Origin: Pedobacter sp. V48
GTDB lineage: Bacteria > Bacteroidota > Bacteroidia > Sphingobacteriales > Sphingobacteriaceae
Reading direction: 5' to 3'
Assembly: GCF_000523515.1 (NCBI RefSeq)
Contig: NZ_AWRU01000015.1
Location: forward strand, 52,371-114,980
DNA: 62,610 bases
Positions within the stretch are counted from its first letter, which is position 1; every line of letters begins with the position of its first letter. Positions 25,796 through 35,075 of the stretch are shown in pieces. The notes under the pieces are model-generated. The model saw nothing but the letters and a program-made list of their open reading frames with translations. It ran no database searches and was not told the origin of the DNA. A program made the translations under genes and the position numbers.

Positions 25796-28195
25796 ATGAA
25801 AAATCTTCAACTACGTTTACTGCTTATCATAGGCTTTTTCGCCATCATAACAAGCTACAGTCAATCGGCTGCGCAAACCATAACACCCAATTTTTCTGTG
25901 ACCGGAAAACTGATGGATTCCCTTACAAACAAACCAGCTGGCTGGGCTACAATCAACATCATTGGTACAACAAACGCAATTGTTAAAACGGGGATAAGTG
26001 ACAGCACCGGTATATTTATATTAAGTCAAATCCCTTCCGGAACATATAAGCTTGAAATAGTAAGTGTCGGCTATAAGCCCAAAACATTTGCAATATCACT
26101 TCAGGATACTACCAAACAACAAGTTAATCAGGGTTTGGTCCTACTATCCCCAGATGCCAAACAATTAAAAGGGGTAAACATTACCGGCAGTAAACCAATA
26201 GTCACTCAAGAGATAGATAGGCTTGTATACGACCTACAGGCCGATCCGGATAGTAAAGGCAACAGTTTACTGGAGATGATGCGCAAAATTCCTTTTGTAT
26301 CGCTAGATGCAGAGCAGAACATCAGGCTTAAAAACAGCACCAGTTTTAAAATCTTTATCAATGGCAGACCTTCCGGTATGATCGAAAATAACCCTAAGGA
26401 AGTGTTGCGCAGCATGCCTGCATCCACTATTGAGAAGATCGAGGTAATCACCAATCCACCAGCAAAATATGATGCAGAAGGATTTGCAGGAATCATCAAC
26501 ATTGTAACTAACAAAAAACCCGCCGATGGATACAATGGTTCTTTAAATTTCAATGAAAGTTTTCCAGCTGGTGGCCCGGGAGTTGGCGGGTCTTTCAATT
26601 TTAAGTCGGGTAAACTTATCGCTTCGGTGTTCACAGGTGGCTCTCTTTCGAAAACTCCGGCCACAATAAATAATTTGGTTAGAAATGATTTCGGTGATGA
26701 TCCGCAAACCTTAATTCAGGACGGCAATAGTAAATCCAGGGGCAGAACCGGATATCTGGGTACCGATGTGAGCTATGAAATCACCCCTTTACAGCTCCTA
26801 TCCGCTCAGATCAATCTTAATGGCAACAAAAATTCCCAACTGAATAACCAGGTCTCATCGCTCACTCAAAACGGAGACCTGCTGCAAGGCTATCACGTTC
26901 AAAATACTTATGAAGGCCACAGCGACTATATAGACGCCTCAGTTAACTATCAGATCTCTTCGAAATCAAAGAAGGGAAAGGCACTAACCCTATCCTATCG
27001 CTATACAAACTTTAATAGTAACAACCAAAACAACCTCATTCTCAGTCAAATTACCAACTATCCCTATTCCGGATTTCTGCAAAATAATCAGGCCGGTTCA
27101 AATGAGCACACTGCACAGGCCGACTACTCAGATAAGTTTAAAAACTGGGGACTGGAATCGGGCATTAAGGCCATCCTTAGAAGTAACAGTAGTAATTTTG
27201 ATTACTCGGCAGCTCAGTTTCAGGCCAATGATTTTGAGATCTCTCAGGATGTGTTTTCCGCTTATACCTCGGTAGCATACAATCACGGAAAGAACATTGG
27301 GATAAAGGCCGGGTTACGTGCGGAGCAGACCATTGTTGATGGTGATATTTCTCAGGATTATTTAAATTTGATCCCCTCTTTATCCATTGCTTATCAACTA
27401 AAGGGGGGCGATAACATTAATTTTGGCTTTTCACAGCGCTTAAGACGCCCAGGCATCAACAGGCTTAACCCTTTTGTAGACAGAAGTAACCCAAATACAG
27501 AATCAACCGGCAACCCTAACCTTATGCCCTCGTCTGTTAACAATATACTTGCCGGATATAATCACAATGGTAAAGTTTCTGTTAATCTTGGACTAGCTTA
27601 TTCCTTATTTAGCAATCTGGATTTCAGGATTTTCACTTATGATCCTACCTCTGGAATTACCAGAAATACATTTGCCAACATAGGAAAAGGCGCTGTTCTG
27701 GCTGCAGATCTGAATCTTGGATATACGGCAACCAAGAATCTGAACTTTAGTTTCAATGGCAGCTTTAATTATTTGGATATTAAAACTGAAGGAAATGTGA
27801 TACCACCTTCTAAAGATTTGTTTTACAATTTCACCTTAACTGGCGGATATCGTCCAACGCCAGAGTGGAGACTAGGTGCAAACCTCAGTGTAATTGGAAA
27901 AAACCCTGCTTCCAAAACATTTCAATCTATAACACAAGGTCAAGTAAATACCAGCTTCAGCAGCAGCCATGAACTCATCAAAGGAAAATTGAACTTAACA
28001 GCAGCATTAAATAATCCCTTCTATAAATTCAGAACCCTTAAAACCACCACTTCCGGCTTCGATTTTACCGAGTTAAGCAACAACCAGTCTTATCTTCGCT
28101 CTTACAGGATCAGTTTAAACTATAATTTTGGCAGGCTGAAAGATGAGGTAAGGAAAACCAGGAGAGGAATTAAAAATGACGATGTTTCTAATTGA
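25796..28195 (+). CDS. Outer-membrane beta-barrel protein, TonB-dependent receptor-like
   Basis: About 799 residues from the ATG at 25796, where a signal peptide begins (KNLQLRLLLIIGFFAIITSY); an upstream ATG at 25754 would put 14 charged residues ahead of it. Order: CarboxypepD_reg-like domain (VTGKLMDSLTNKPAGWATI, about 30-115), plug-like domain (SLLEMMRKIPFVSLDAEQNI to FAGIINIVTNKK), then a C-terminal barrel of the OMP_b-brl_3 type. These proteins are TonB-linked but lack a SusD partner. Substrate unknown. The last residues (RKTRRGIKNDDVSN) do not end in the usual aromatic residue. Confidence 0.9.
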   Translation: MKNLQLRLLLIIGFFAIITSYSQSAAQTITPNFSVTGKLMDSLTNKPAGWATINIIGTTNAIVKTGISDSTGIFILSQIPSGTYKLEIVSVGYKPKTFAISLQDTTKQQVNQGLVLLSPDAKQLKGVNITGSKPIVTQEIDRLVYDLQADPDSKGNSLLEMMRKIPFVSLDAEQNIRLKNSTSFKIFINGRPSGMIENNPKEVLRSMPASTIEKIEVITNPPAKYDAEGFAGIINIVTNKKPADGYNGSLNFNESFPAGGPGVGGSFNFKSGKLIASVFTGGSLSKTPATINNLVRNDFGDDPQTLIQDGNSKSRGRTGYLGTDVSYEITPLQLLSAQINLNGNKNSQLNNQVSSLTQNGDLLQGYHVQNTYEGHSDYIDASVNYQISSKSKKGKALTLSYRYTNFNSNNQNNLILSQITNYPYSGFLQNNQAGSNEHTAQADYSDKFKNWGLESGIKAILRSNSSNFDYSAAQFQANDFEISQDVFSAYTSVAYNHGKNIGIKAGLRAEQTIVDGDISQDYLNLIPSLSIAYQLKGGDNINFGFSQRLRRPGINRLNPFVDRSNPNTESTGNPNLMPSSVNNILAGYNHNGKVSVNLGLAYSLFSNLDFRIFTYDPTSGITRNTFANIGKGAVLAADLNLGYTATKNLNFSFNGSFNYLDIKTEGNVIPPSKDLFYNFTLTGGYRPTPEWRLGANLSVIGKNPASKTFQSITQGQVNTSFSSSHELIKGKLNLTAALNNPFYKFRTLKTTTSGFDFTELSNNQSYLRSYRISLNYNFGRLKDEVRKTRRGIKNDDVSN

Positions 28196-28230
28196 GAATT
28201 AACATTTGATAATCCGTATCACTTTGTTCA

Positions 28231-28869
28231 TTATGCCTTTGTCAATGCTACCTTAATTCCAAGAATAATAAATACGGCTCCCGAAATTTTGTTCAGCCAA
28301 TTTTCAGTACTAGGATTTCGGTTAAATAACTTAGCTACATTCCCACCCATCAGCGCCAGAAAAACACACCATGCAAGCGTGATCAAAAAGATAACTACCC
28401 CAAGAATGAGGTATGGGAATGGGCTATTTATTGCCGAAGTTAAAACAAACTGGGGAAGGAAAGCCAGGAAAAATATGGCTATTTTCGGATTTAGAACATC
28501 ACTTAAAAAAGCAGTCCAAAACATTTTTCCCATTCCTGTATATTGAACTGGTATTGATTTTAACGCTGTAGGATCACCTTTGCTGGAAAGTGCCTTATAG
28601 CCCATATAAATTAAATAGGCAGCACCTAAATATTTAACAATCATAAAGGCTAAAGCAGATTTCGCGAGAATAAGTGATAATCCAAAAGCAGCTGCGCAGG
28701 TATGTACCAGTAAACCCATGCTTACACCTAATGCTGAGTACATACCGGCTTTCTTCCCGCTTGAAATACTTCTTGTTAAAACCAATATTGTATCAATACC
28801 CGGGGTAATCACTACAATTATTGCTGACAATATAAAAGCACTGAAATTATCGATACCGGTCATAGTCAA
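28231..28869 (-). CDS. LysE/RhtB family amino-acid exporter
   Basis: A 212-residue inner-membrane protein with about six hydrophobic helices. The family signature ITPGIDTILVLTRSISSGKKAGMYSALGVSMG (residues about 22-55) has the conserved proline-glycine kink after helix one and the G-rich second helix. Members export amino acids or related metabolites using the proton gradient. Its start is about 110 bases from the divergent MFS gene, so the two exporters may share a control region. Substrate cannot be inferred. Confidence 0.9.
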   Translation of the reverse strand: MTMTGIDNFSAFILSAIIVVITPGIDTILVLTRSISSGKKAGMYSALGVSMGLLVHTCAAAFGLSLILAKSALAFMIVKYLGAAYLIYMGYKALSSKGDPTALKSIPVQYTGMGKMFWTAFLSDVLNPKIAIFFLAFLPQFVLTSAINSPFPYLILGVVIFLITLAWCVFLALMGGNVAKLFNRNPSTENWLNKISGAVFIILGIKVALTKA

Positions 28870-28951
28870 AGAGATTTAGTATTGCTGAAAATATTTTTGC
28901 TAAAATAATGTAACAAACTGAAACTACTAAGAAAAAATCGTCCTTTCTGTG

Positions 28952-28959
28952 CACCTTTG
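28952..28959 (+). promoter_or_regulatory. -7 box of the MFS transporter gene
   Basis: CACCTTTG resembles the Bacteroidota TAnnTTTG box with T-to-C at position one. It lies 18 bases before the ATG at 28978 and overlaps an in-frame TTG at 28957. Transcription from it would begin downstream of that TTG, which argues for the ATG as the true start. Confidence 0.45.
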
Positions 28960-28977
28960 CGATTGCAAAAACGCGCG

Positions 28978-30363
28978 ATGAGTTTATCAAATACAACAAC
29001 TTCCCCTAATCATACCGTTCCTTTTGGCTGGATAGTCGGAATAACCAGTCTGGCCTTTGTAGTTGCACAATTAGATGTTTCTATTGTAAATATTGCATTG
29101 CCTCCAATTGCCAAAACCTATCAGGCCGGTATTACCACATTACAATGGGTAATAGATGCCTATACCCTTGCCTTTGCTGTGCTCATGTTGTCTGCAGGCA
29201 ATTTAAGCGATCTTTTAGGCGCAAAACGTATATTTCAACTTGGCATCTGTATTTTTGGGATAGCTTCTATAGGTTGTGGATTTGCCGGAAGCGCTGCTAC
29301 CCTCATTGCATTTAGAGTATTTCAGGGAGTTGGTGCGGCCACTATGATCCCCAGTTCTCTTGCTATACTTAATCAGGCTTTTGCACATGATCCTGCAAAG
29401 CGTGTACGTGCAGTAGGTTTGTGGACCGCAGCAGGAAGTGCCGCCATAGCTGCCGGGCCTATCGTTGGGGGCTTACTCATTCAAATCAGCAATTGGCGTT
29501 ATATCTTTTTTGTAAATGTACCCCTTTGTCTGGCTGGTTTCCTGTTCAGTTTTCGTCTGGCACAAAATAAGATCTCAGTTAACAAAGGATTTGATATCGC
29601 CGGACAAATTACATGGATGCTCTCCATCACTGCCCTTATTGCGGTAATTATAGAATGGCCTAACTTTGGATTTAAAGATCCGGTAATATTTGGAGGTCTG
29701 CTTTTTAGTGCTGCAATGTTAATCACATTTTTAATGATCGAAAAAAAGGTTCATCACCCGATGCTTCCGCTTCATCTTTTTGACGCTCCCACTTTTAATG
29801 TACTTCTTTTACTGGGCGCCGTTTTAAATGGGGCTTATTATGGAACCGTTTTTACATTAAGCCTCTATCTGCAAAATGTACTCCATTATTCATCGCTCAA
29901 CGCTGGTCTTGCTTTTCTGCCGTTAACTGTGGGGTTCGTTATTTCCAACCTTATTAGTGGTCGTGTAATCAATAAGTTTGGTATACGAAAACCAATTATA
30001 ATAGGTCTTGTAATGTTTGCTGTTGGGTTTGCAGGGCTATTTATAGCTAAAGACAGTACACCATACTGGCAGCTGTTTCTGCCATTTCTAATTATACCTA
30101 TGGGTATGGGACTTGCCGTTCCGGCCATGACTAACGGGATATTGTCCAGTGTAGATAAATCGTTGTCTGGTACCGCTTCTGCTGCGTTAAATACCGTAAG
30201 GCAAGCTGCCGGGGCCATTGGGGTGGCAATTTTCGGGGCTATCGGTGTAGGGGAAAGTGCTGCAATACTACATTCCATTTCAGTTAGTGCCACAATTACA
30301 ATCGTGTGCACAGTGGCCATAATTGGCTTAAACTTAAAATATTTGAAGAATAGCAAGCATTAA
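28978..30363 (+). CDS. MFS drug exporter, DHA2/EmrB-QacA family
   Basis: About 461 residues from the ATG at 28978, with around 14 membrane helices. Motifs: the DHA2 helix-one pattern FVVAQLDVSIVNIALPPIA, motif A-like GNLSDLLGAKRIFQLG, and motif C-like WTAAGSAAIAAGPIVGGLL. The mid-protein IEKKVHHPMLPLHLF loop is typical of 14-helix exporters. Members extrude drugs and other hydrophobic compounds by proton antiport. No regulator is adjacent apart from the divergent exporter LysE. Confidence 0.92.
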   Translation: MSLSNTTTSPNHTVPFGWIVGITSLAFVVAQLDVSIVNIALPPIAKTYQAGITTLQWVIDAYTLAFAVLMLSAGNLSDLLGAKRIFQLGICIFGIASIGCGFAGSAATLIAFRVFQGVGAATMIPSSLAILNQAFAHDPAKRVRAVGLWTAAGSAAIAAGPIVGGLLIQISNWRYIFFVNVPLCLAGFLFSFRLAQNKISVNKGFDIAGQITWMLSITALIAVIIEWPNFGFKDPVIFGGLLFSAAMLITFLMIEKKVHHPMLPLHLFDAPTFNVLLLLGAVLNGAYYGTVFTLSLYLQNVLHYSSLNAGLAFLPLTVGFVISNLISGRVINKFGIRKPIIIGLVMFAVGFAGLFIAKDSTPYWQLFLPFLIIPMGMGLAVPAMTNGILSSVDKSLSGTASAALNTVRQAAGAIGVAIFGAIGVGESAAILHSISVSATITIVCTVAIIGLNLKYLKNSKH

Positions 30364-30365
30364 AA

Positions 30366-31640
30366 CTACCTTATGTTGCCAAAACCAAGTAATACGGTTA
30401 ATGCAGCAATAAGGTTTCCATCTTTGGTAAGTGTTCCGTCGAAATTTCTACCGAACGAGAAGATCAATTTTTGGTTGCTCGCAATGGCATAATCAACATT
30501 CAACACCAACTTCCATGAGGGGTCAATAGCACTGGAAGATAAGATACTCCTATAGATTGCCTCTGCACTGCAGCTAAATTTTGATTTAGTATATATGTAC
30601 CTGAATCCTGCATCAAATGTTGAGATATCCCCAAAAGCATTAGTTGCATTATCCTGTGCATAAATTTGATCTGGATTATATAACAAACGGGCCAAGCCTA
30701 AAAAGGAGCCGCTCTTTTCAGAAGAATACCCTACTGTAGTCCATATTCCACTGTTAAATATTTTTGAGCTGTTAAAACGCTTATTTCTAAACTCTCCACT
30801 TATTCCGCCCGCCAAATCCCATGAAAAACCTACCCTGGCTCCGTCAAATTTTGCTACTTCTTTGCTTAAAGAATCTACCAGCATCTTTTTGAAATCATCA
30901 ATTTCCAGGGTTTCATTTTTCCAGATTTGAAATAATTCCTGGGTTTCTATTTTATTTCGATACAATGTACTGGTGGTGTCTTCCTCCTCCTTAATTATGG
31001 CACTTGCGAAGTCAGTTTCTGATGGATTTTCATCTCTGATTCTATTGACAATTGCTGTCCGCTGTGCATCTAGTGCTTTGTATTTAGGGTCAGTTTTCTC
31101 CTTAGTTTCTATGTAACTAGAAACAGCCTTGTTTATTCTGATTTGTTTTTGGGTTATGCTATATAAAATCTTCTCGTTTTCCTTTGAATAATGCGGTCTG
31201 AACAAAGCGAACTTTATACCCAGGCCACCATAAGTACTACTCGCTTTAAATTCATTAAATGAAGAATCCGGGTTCTTGATTGCAATTGAAATCACTAACG
31301 ATTGCTTAAAGTAATCCTTAAACTTTGTAGAATTAAGCCCTGCATTCCCGGTAGTAGTGAAATCTGTCTTCGTTCTAAAAAGCCAAAATGGTGCAATATC
31401 AATAGCATAATTGGAGGGCAGCTTGGTGTACGACGCACTTGATGATTGTACCGAAAGCATAAAAGATGAAAGATCAGTAGGCTTTTCAATATCTGAAGTT
31501 GAAAAACTCAGCAACTGAGAAGCGGGAGAGCTTGGTGATTTTAGCAGATCAAGTTTTACACCAGAACTATCTTGTGTAAAAGCTTTAGCGGGTATCAAAA
31601 GGGCCACCACTACTAATCCACTTATAAGAACTTTCATCAC
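30366..31640 (-). CDS. Hypothetical exported protein, possible outer-membrane barrel
   Basis: A 424-residue protein with a signal peptide (MKVLISGLVVVALLIPAKAFTQ). No family is recognised. The C-terminal half has alternating hydrophobic/polar strands (RVGFSWDLAGGISGEFRN; SGIWTTVGYSSEKSGSFLGL; AEAIYRSILSS) and ends with LTVLLGFGNIR, consistent with an outer-membrane beta-barrel. A charged helical insert (about residues 145-240) carries an IRDENPSETDF segment. It starts one base after the stop of the 122-residue gene and so belongs to the cassette with the CHAP-like protein. Confidence 0.7.
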   Translation of the reverse strand: MMKVLISGLVVVALLIPAKAFTQDSSGVKLDLLKSPSSPASQLLSFSTSDIEKPTDLSSFMLSVQSSSASYTKLPSNYAIDIAPFWLFRTKTDFTTTGNAGLNSTKFKDYFKQSLVISIAIKNPDSSFNEFKASSTYGGLGIKFALFRPHYSKENEKILYSITQKQIRINKAVSSYIETKEKTDPKYKALDAQRTAIVNRIRDENPSETDFASAIIKEEEDTTSTLYRNKIETQELFQIWKNETLEIDDFKKMLVDSLSKEVAKFDGARVGFSWDLAGGISGEFRNKRFNSSKIFNSGIWTTVGYSSEKSGSFLGLARLLYNPDQIYAQDNATNAFGDISTFDAGFRYIYTKSKFSCSAEAIYRSILSSSAIDPSWKLVLNVDYAIASNQKLIFSFGRNFDGTLTKDGNLIAALTVLLGFGNIR

Positions 31641-31641
31641 C

Positions 31642-32010
31642 TTAAAATTTAAAGAAATTTAATTCACAAAAATATACTGCTGATTCATTTTCATTCACTT
31701 CCTTTCCTAATGCATATTCTCTAAATACAGCCCCACCTTTCAATCTGATAATCAACTCAGTATGATTATGATCTTTAGCCGTATCAGAAATTGTTGTGGT
31801 TATGGTTAGCTTCTTCCCTCCCAAATCTTTATTTGCTCCTATTTCAAAATCAAACAGGTCTCCACTTGCTTCTACATTAAGGCTGCCATCATCAAGCCTT
31901 ACCAGACTGTTTCCTGTTTGGCCAGAGGCCCCAATTAAAAGGGTTAGTGTTACAATTTTGGTTGTTTTATTTACTACGTACGTAGTAGATAAATTTGTGT
32001 TATCGCTCAT
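31642..32010 (-). CDS. Hypothetical protein in CHAP-like cassette
   Basis: A 122-residue protein without signal peptide or membrane segment, predicted beta-rich (TTYVVNKTTKIVTLTLLIGA; KKLTITTTISDTA; HTELIIRLKGGAVFREYAL). I do not recognise the family. It sits between the peptidoglycan-binding/CHAP-like gene (25 bases upstream) and the putative barrel gene (one base downstream), so the three are almost certainly one operon. A binding or carrier role for its neighbours is possible but unproven. Confidence 0.7.
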   Translation of the reverse strand: MSDNTNLSTTYVVNKTTKIVTLTLLIGASGQTGNSLVRLDDGSLNVEASGDLFDFEIGANKDLGGKKLTITTTISDTAKDHNHTELIIRLKGGAVFREYALGKEVNENESAVYFCELNFFKF

Positions 32011-32035
32011 AACCGTTATTTAAAATAGCATACAC

Positions 32036-32935
32036 TTATGCAGGAACCTGATTATCTGGATATACATATACAAATCCAAGCGTTCTCAAGGTATCTCTGT
32101 TATTAAGTTTCTGATTCCTCACATTAAAACCCGAGTTGTTTCCATTAGTCATGTCGTTCGCAGAAGTATTCCCTTCAACTGTCCTCATTTGCCCCCCTCC
32201 AAGCAGCTCATAGCATTCCATGGCATGTCCTCTTGTCGGATTGTTTATATATTGGGCTAAGGCTAAAGTTCCAATGGTAGGTACCGACGTAGTTAAGCCA
32301 GCCACCTTTTCAGATCCCTTCCAGCAATCCACACAATTAGCCGTAGCAGGAACCGGCGATTCTTTTTGATAGAAATCTTCAATTATTGCCACCTTCATCT
32401 GTGCAAAATCCAAACACCAGGCATCTCCATTTCCACCCGGTGTAAAACCACCTGTTGTACCTTGTACCTCGCCAACATCAGTTCCGTAGTTGTTTCTCCC
32501 GTTTTCCTTAACACCCAATTCTGCCAATGCTTCCTGTACCGCAATGCAAACCGAGCTTAACTTTTTATCCGTCCAGAAATCTGGGACATTCCCGTTTGCA
32601 AACAGATAGGCCTCTAATCGCTGGCGCATGTTTGGATGAAGATGCCTGTCTTTCTTATTCTTAATATCCTTGGTAATCAACGGACTATCCGTTATCACCG
32701 AAATATCAGACACAACCAGTTTTAACAAGCCTAAAGTTTTAGGGCCTATAACACCTGATCCTTGCAACTTATTTTTTAGCTGTAAAGATATCACAGCCTG
32801 TTGGGTATTCATTCCGTAAATTCCATCCGCACCTTTCGGATCGAACCCAAGTTCTATTAATCTTTCCTGCAATATCCTTACGTCTTTTGAAAAACTGCCA
32901 TAGGCAGGGATTTTAGAAATTGTTAAAGTTTTCAT
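32036..32935 (-). CDS. Peptidoglycan-binding and CHAP-like amidohydrolase protein
   Basis: About 299 residues from the ATG at 32935; an ATG 39 bases further upstream adds a hydrophobic tail that looks spurious. A PG_binding_1 domain (VRILQERLIELGFDPKGADG, GIYGMNTQQAVISLQ; about residues 15-70) precedes a papain-like CHAP-type region with candidate catalytic Cys174 (DAWCLDFAQ), His237 (RGHAMECYEL) and Asn256 (VEGNTS). The combination predicts cell-wall cleavage. The chosen start has no Sec signal peptide, so it would need another route or act after lysis. Confidence 0.8.
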   Translation of the reverse strand: MKTLTISKIPAYGSFSKDVRILQERLIELGFDPKGADGIYGMNTQQAVISLQLKNKLQGSGVIGPKTLGLLKLVVSDISVITDSPLITKDIKNKKDRHLHPNMRQRLEAYLFANGNVPDFWTDKKLSSVCIAVQEALAELGVKENGRNNYGTDVGEVQGTTGGFTPGGNGDAWCLDFAQMKVAIIEDFYQKESPVPATANCVDCWKGSEKVAGLTTSVPTIGTLALAQYINNPTRGHAMECYELLGGGQMRTVEGNTSANDMTNGNNSGFNVRNQKLNNRDTLRTLGFVYVYPDNQVPA

Positions 32936-33033
32936 ATACATGTAATTAGTGAAAGCTATCACTAATATAGACATGAGCAGAAACTTGATAAATAGTCATT
33001 TCTAATCATTTTTAGAGTCAACGATATGCTATA

Positions 33034-33525
33034 TCACACCCTTATGGTATGCAGATGATGCGTTTTTGGAGGATGGTTTAAAATAACTACAATATGTTTG
33101 TTGAAACGACTCTTAATAGCACTGTTCGCTACTCCTATCAGTTTATTTAATTTATCTGTAAGTTCTCTAAAATGTTCTTTATCATCCGTGGTTTCAGAAT
33201 CATCTGCAATAGGCTCAAAGTAAATCACCTCTCTTTTCCGATATATTTTCATTAAATGCTCAGCGGGATTATGATCGATTAAAAACTGCACAATACGATC
33301 AATCAGTCTATCATAATGATAATTAATGATACGGTTTTTAATCATTACCGAGGGCACACTAAAGTTAGTGTGTGTATTTACCTTAATCTTATTTTCAGGA
33401 ACAACTACATTATTAAAATCCAAGGTGTACAAACCTTGTTTATCGTCTATTTCCTTTATAAAAGTATAGACTTCGTCATGTTCAGGTGTAATATAAATGA
33501 CGCTGGTTGATAGTTCGAAACTCAT
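33034..33525 (-). CDS. Hypothetical cytoplasmic protein
   Basis: A 163-residue protein with no signal peptide, no membrane segment and no motif that I recognise. An acidic linker (ADDSETTDDKEHF) separates an N-terminal beta-rich part (STSVIYITPEHDEVYTFI) from a helical part and a histidine-rich end (HPPKTHHLHTIRV). It lies about 100 bases upstream of the CHAP-like gene on the same strand and might belong to that unit. Confidence 0.65.
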   Translation of the reverse strand: MSFELSTSVIYITPEHDEVYTFIKEIDDKQGLYTLDFNNVVVPENKIKVNTHTNFSVPSVMIKNRIINYHYDRLIDRIVQFLIDHNPAEHLMKIYRKREVIYFEPIADDSETTDDKEHFRELTDKLNKLIGVANSAIKSRFNKHIVVILNHPPKTHHLHTIRV

Positions 33526-33621
33526 ACACTTGGCCCTTAGTTCAGTATAAAAATACTCTAAAAATTTAAATAATTCACTACCCCTGTTGCTTTTTCATAT
33601 TGAGGCTCGTTCTATGGGTAA

Positions 33622-33645
33622 TAACGTTAATGGCCATTAACATTA
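33622..33645. promoter_or_regulatory. Perfect 16-bp palindrome upstream of the DUF4397 gene
   Basis: GTTAATGG/CCATTAAC (33626-33641) is a perfect 16-base palindrome, extending to an imperfect 24-base dyad with one mismatched pair. It sits 33 bases before the start of the DUF4397 lipoprotein gene, where a dimeric regulator would overlap the promoter. The target regulator is unknown. Confidence 0.5.
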
Positions 33646-33673
33646 CACCATTTTATTTCACAAAAACTTAAAA

Positions 33674-34387
33674 ATGAAAACAACAAAAAACTACCTATCG
33701 CCAGTTGCCAAAACTTTAGTGTTTGCCTTAACGTTAACAAGTATCTTTAGTTCATGTAAAAAGGATAAAGATCCTAATCCACAAACGCCTAAGCCGGCAA
33801 ACTTATCTATAATCCATGCTGCACCAGGAACGCCTGAGCTTTCTTTCTTTGTAGATAAAGTAAAAAAGAACACTAAAGCATTAACGTACAACACAGTAAT
33901 CGAATATCAATCAATCAGTTCAGGTAAACGGGAATTAAGCGTTACTAAAAAAGATGTAACTGATATTCTGGTAAAGGCCGATGCAACCTTGGCTGCCGAT
34001 AAATCTTATTCGGTATTTGTTGCAGATAAAACAGGCAATGCACTTGTATTTGTTGCTGATGATCTTAGTGCACCAGCAGCTGATAAAGCAAAAATCCGTT
34101 TCATTAACTTAAGCCCTGATGCAGGATCCCTTGATCTGGCTGTCACCGGAAAAACAGAAGTACTTCTGGCTAAAAAAGCATTTAAAGAATCAACTGATTT
34201 CACCAATACCACAGAGGTGGGTGCCGAAATCAACTTTGAGATCAGAGAAAATGGCAAGGCAACCGTACTGGCTACACTTCCAAAAGTTAAAATTGAAAAA
34301 GGAAAAGTATATACGATCTATGCAAAAGGCCTTAAAGCTGCAACAGACGACACCAAACTTGGTTTAACGGTTCTTACCAACAAATAA
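33674..34387 (+). CDS. DUF4397 domain lipoprotein
   Basis: A 237-residue envelope lipoprotein (lipobox IFSSC, Cys28, followed by KKDKDPNPQTPKP linker). The body matches DUF4397: ANLSIIHAAPGTPELSFFVD, then AKIRFINLSPDAGSLDLAV, a pattern of two repeated beta-sandwich halves. DUF4397 proteins are secreted or surface-linked, with no defined reaction. It is followed by a hairpin terminator before the ECF sigma gene, so it may be an independently controlled unit despite its position. Confidence 0.88.
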   Translation: MKTTKNYLSPVAKTLVFALTLTSIFSSCKKDKDPNPQTPKPANLSIIHAAPGTPELSFFVDKVKKNTKALTYNTVIEYQSISSGKRELSVTKKDVTDILVKADATLAADKSYSVFVADKTGNALVFVADDLSAPAADKAKIRFINLSPDAGSLDLAVTGKTEVLLAKKAFKESTDFTNTTEVGAEINFEIRENGKATVLATLPKVKIEKGKVYTIYAKGLKAATDDTKLGLTVLTNK

Positions 34388-34402
34388 CCTCCTATTATTT
34401 CT

Positions 34403-34443
34403 GGGGCTGCACTTTCTTACTATAAAAGGATTTGTGTAGCCCC
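34403..34443 (+). terminator. Hairpin after the DUF4397 gene
   Basis: GGGGCTGCAC (34403-34412) pairs with GTGTAGCCCC (34434-34443) over ten positions with one G-U pair and a 21-base loop. The tail (ATTTATG) is only weakly T-rich, so termination may be partial and allow readthrough into the downstream sigma gene. Confidence 0.55.
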
Positions 34444-34487
34444 ATTTATGAATAGCAGTTGGCGTAGAATATATAAATCCTGGAAGA

Positions 34488-35075
34488 GTGCTAAGAAACC
34501 TCCCGAAGCTTAAGGAAATTATTGCAGGCGTTGCTGATCAAAAAAATGCGTCGAAGGAAGTCATGTATAAAACCTACTACGGGTATTTAATGGCGGTTAC
34601 CATGCGCTACATCAACAATAGAAGCGATTCGGAAGAACTTGTAAATGACACATTTATCAAGATATTTAATCATATCACGCAATTCCAGCTATTAGCATCT
34701 GCAATAGACCCCGAGAAAACATTTCGAGGTTGGATGGCAAAGATCGCCTCACGCAACTGCATTGATTACCTCCGAAAAAGGAGAACCATCAACGAGGAAT
34801 TTGATGATATAGGTGAACAAAAGCATCCACAGATCTATAGTCGTGCATTAGATCAGCTTTATGTTGAGGACATCTTAAAATTACTGAATACACTGCCTGA
34901 GTCGCAAAGGATAATCTTTAATATGTTCGAAATCGAGGGATTCTCTCATGATGAGATTTCAAAATCTTTAGGTATACCCGAAAATATCTGTAGAGTATAC
35001 TTAGGAAGGGCTAAGCAAAAATTAAGAAAACTTTATAATGAATCTTTAATTGTTGAAGATGGAACATACGGATAG
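34488..35075 (+). CDS. ECF-type sigma factor (GTG start)
   Basis: A 195-residue sigma-70 family protein read from a GTG at 34488. The ATG at 34563 would cut into region 2, and an ATG at 34448 is in another frame that stops after 21 codons. Region 2: YKTYYGYLMAVTMRYINNRSDSEELVNDTFIKIF and FRGWMAKIASRNCIDYLRKR. Region 4: LLNTLPESQRIIFNMFEIEGF, SHDEISKSLGIPENICRVYL. The downstream membrane protein gene overlaps its end by 17 bases, a typical sigma/anti-sigma arrangement. Confidence 0.9.
   Translation: MLRNLPKLKEIIAGVADQKNASKEVMYKTYYGYLMAVTMRYINNRSDSEELVNDTFIKIFNHITQFQLLASAIDPEKTFRGWMAKIASRNCIDYLRKRRTINEEFDDIGEQKHPQIYSRALDQLYVEDILKLLNTLPESQRIIFNMFEIEGFSHDEISKSLGIPENICRVYLGRAKQKLRKLYNESLIVEDGTYG

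Noticed and set aside
26206..26664. 152-codon minus-strand frame inside the TonB-like gene
   Set aside because: Shadow of the coding frame; no ribosome-site or family features.
28957..28977. TTG start for the MFS gene
   Set aside because: It lies inside the candidate -7 promoter box, so it would not be in the mRNA.
30366..33525. Prophage remnant
   Set aside because: A CHAP-like protein alone is not evidence; no capsid, tail, integrase or terminase genes are present.
34448..34513. 21-codon ATG frame before the sigma gene
   Set aside because: Out of frame with the sigma gene and overlapping its GTG start; no support for translation.
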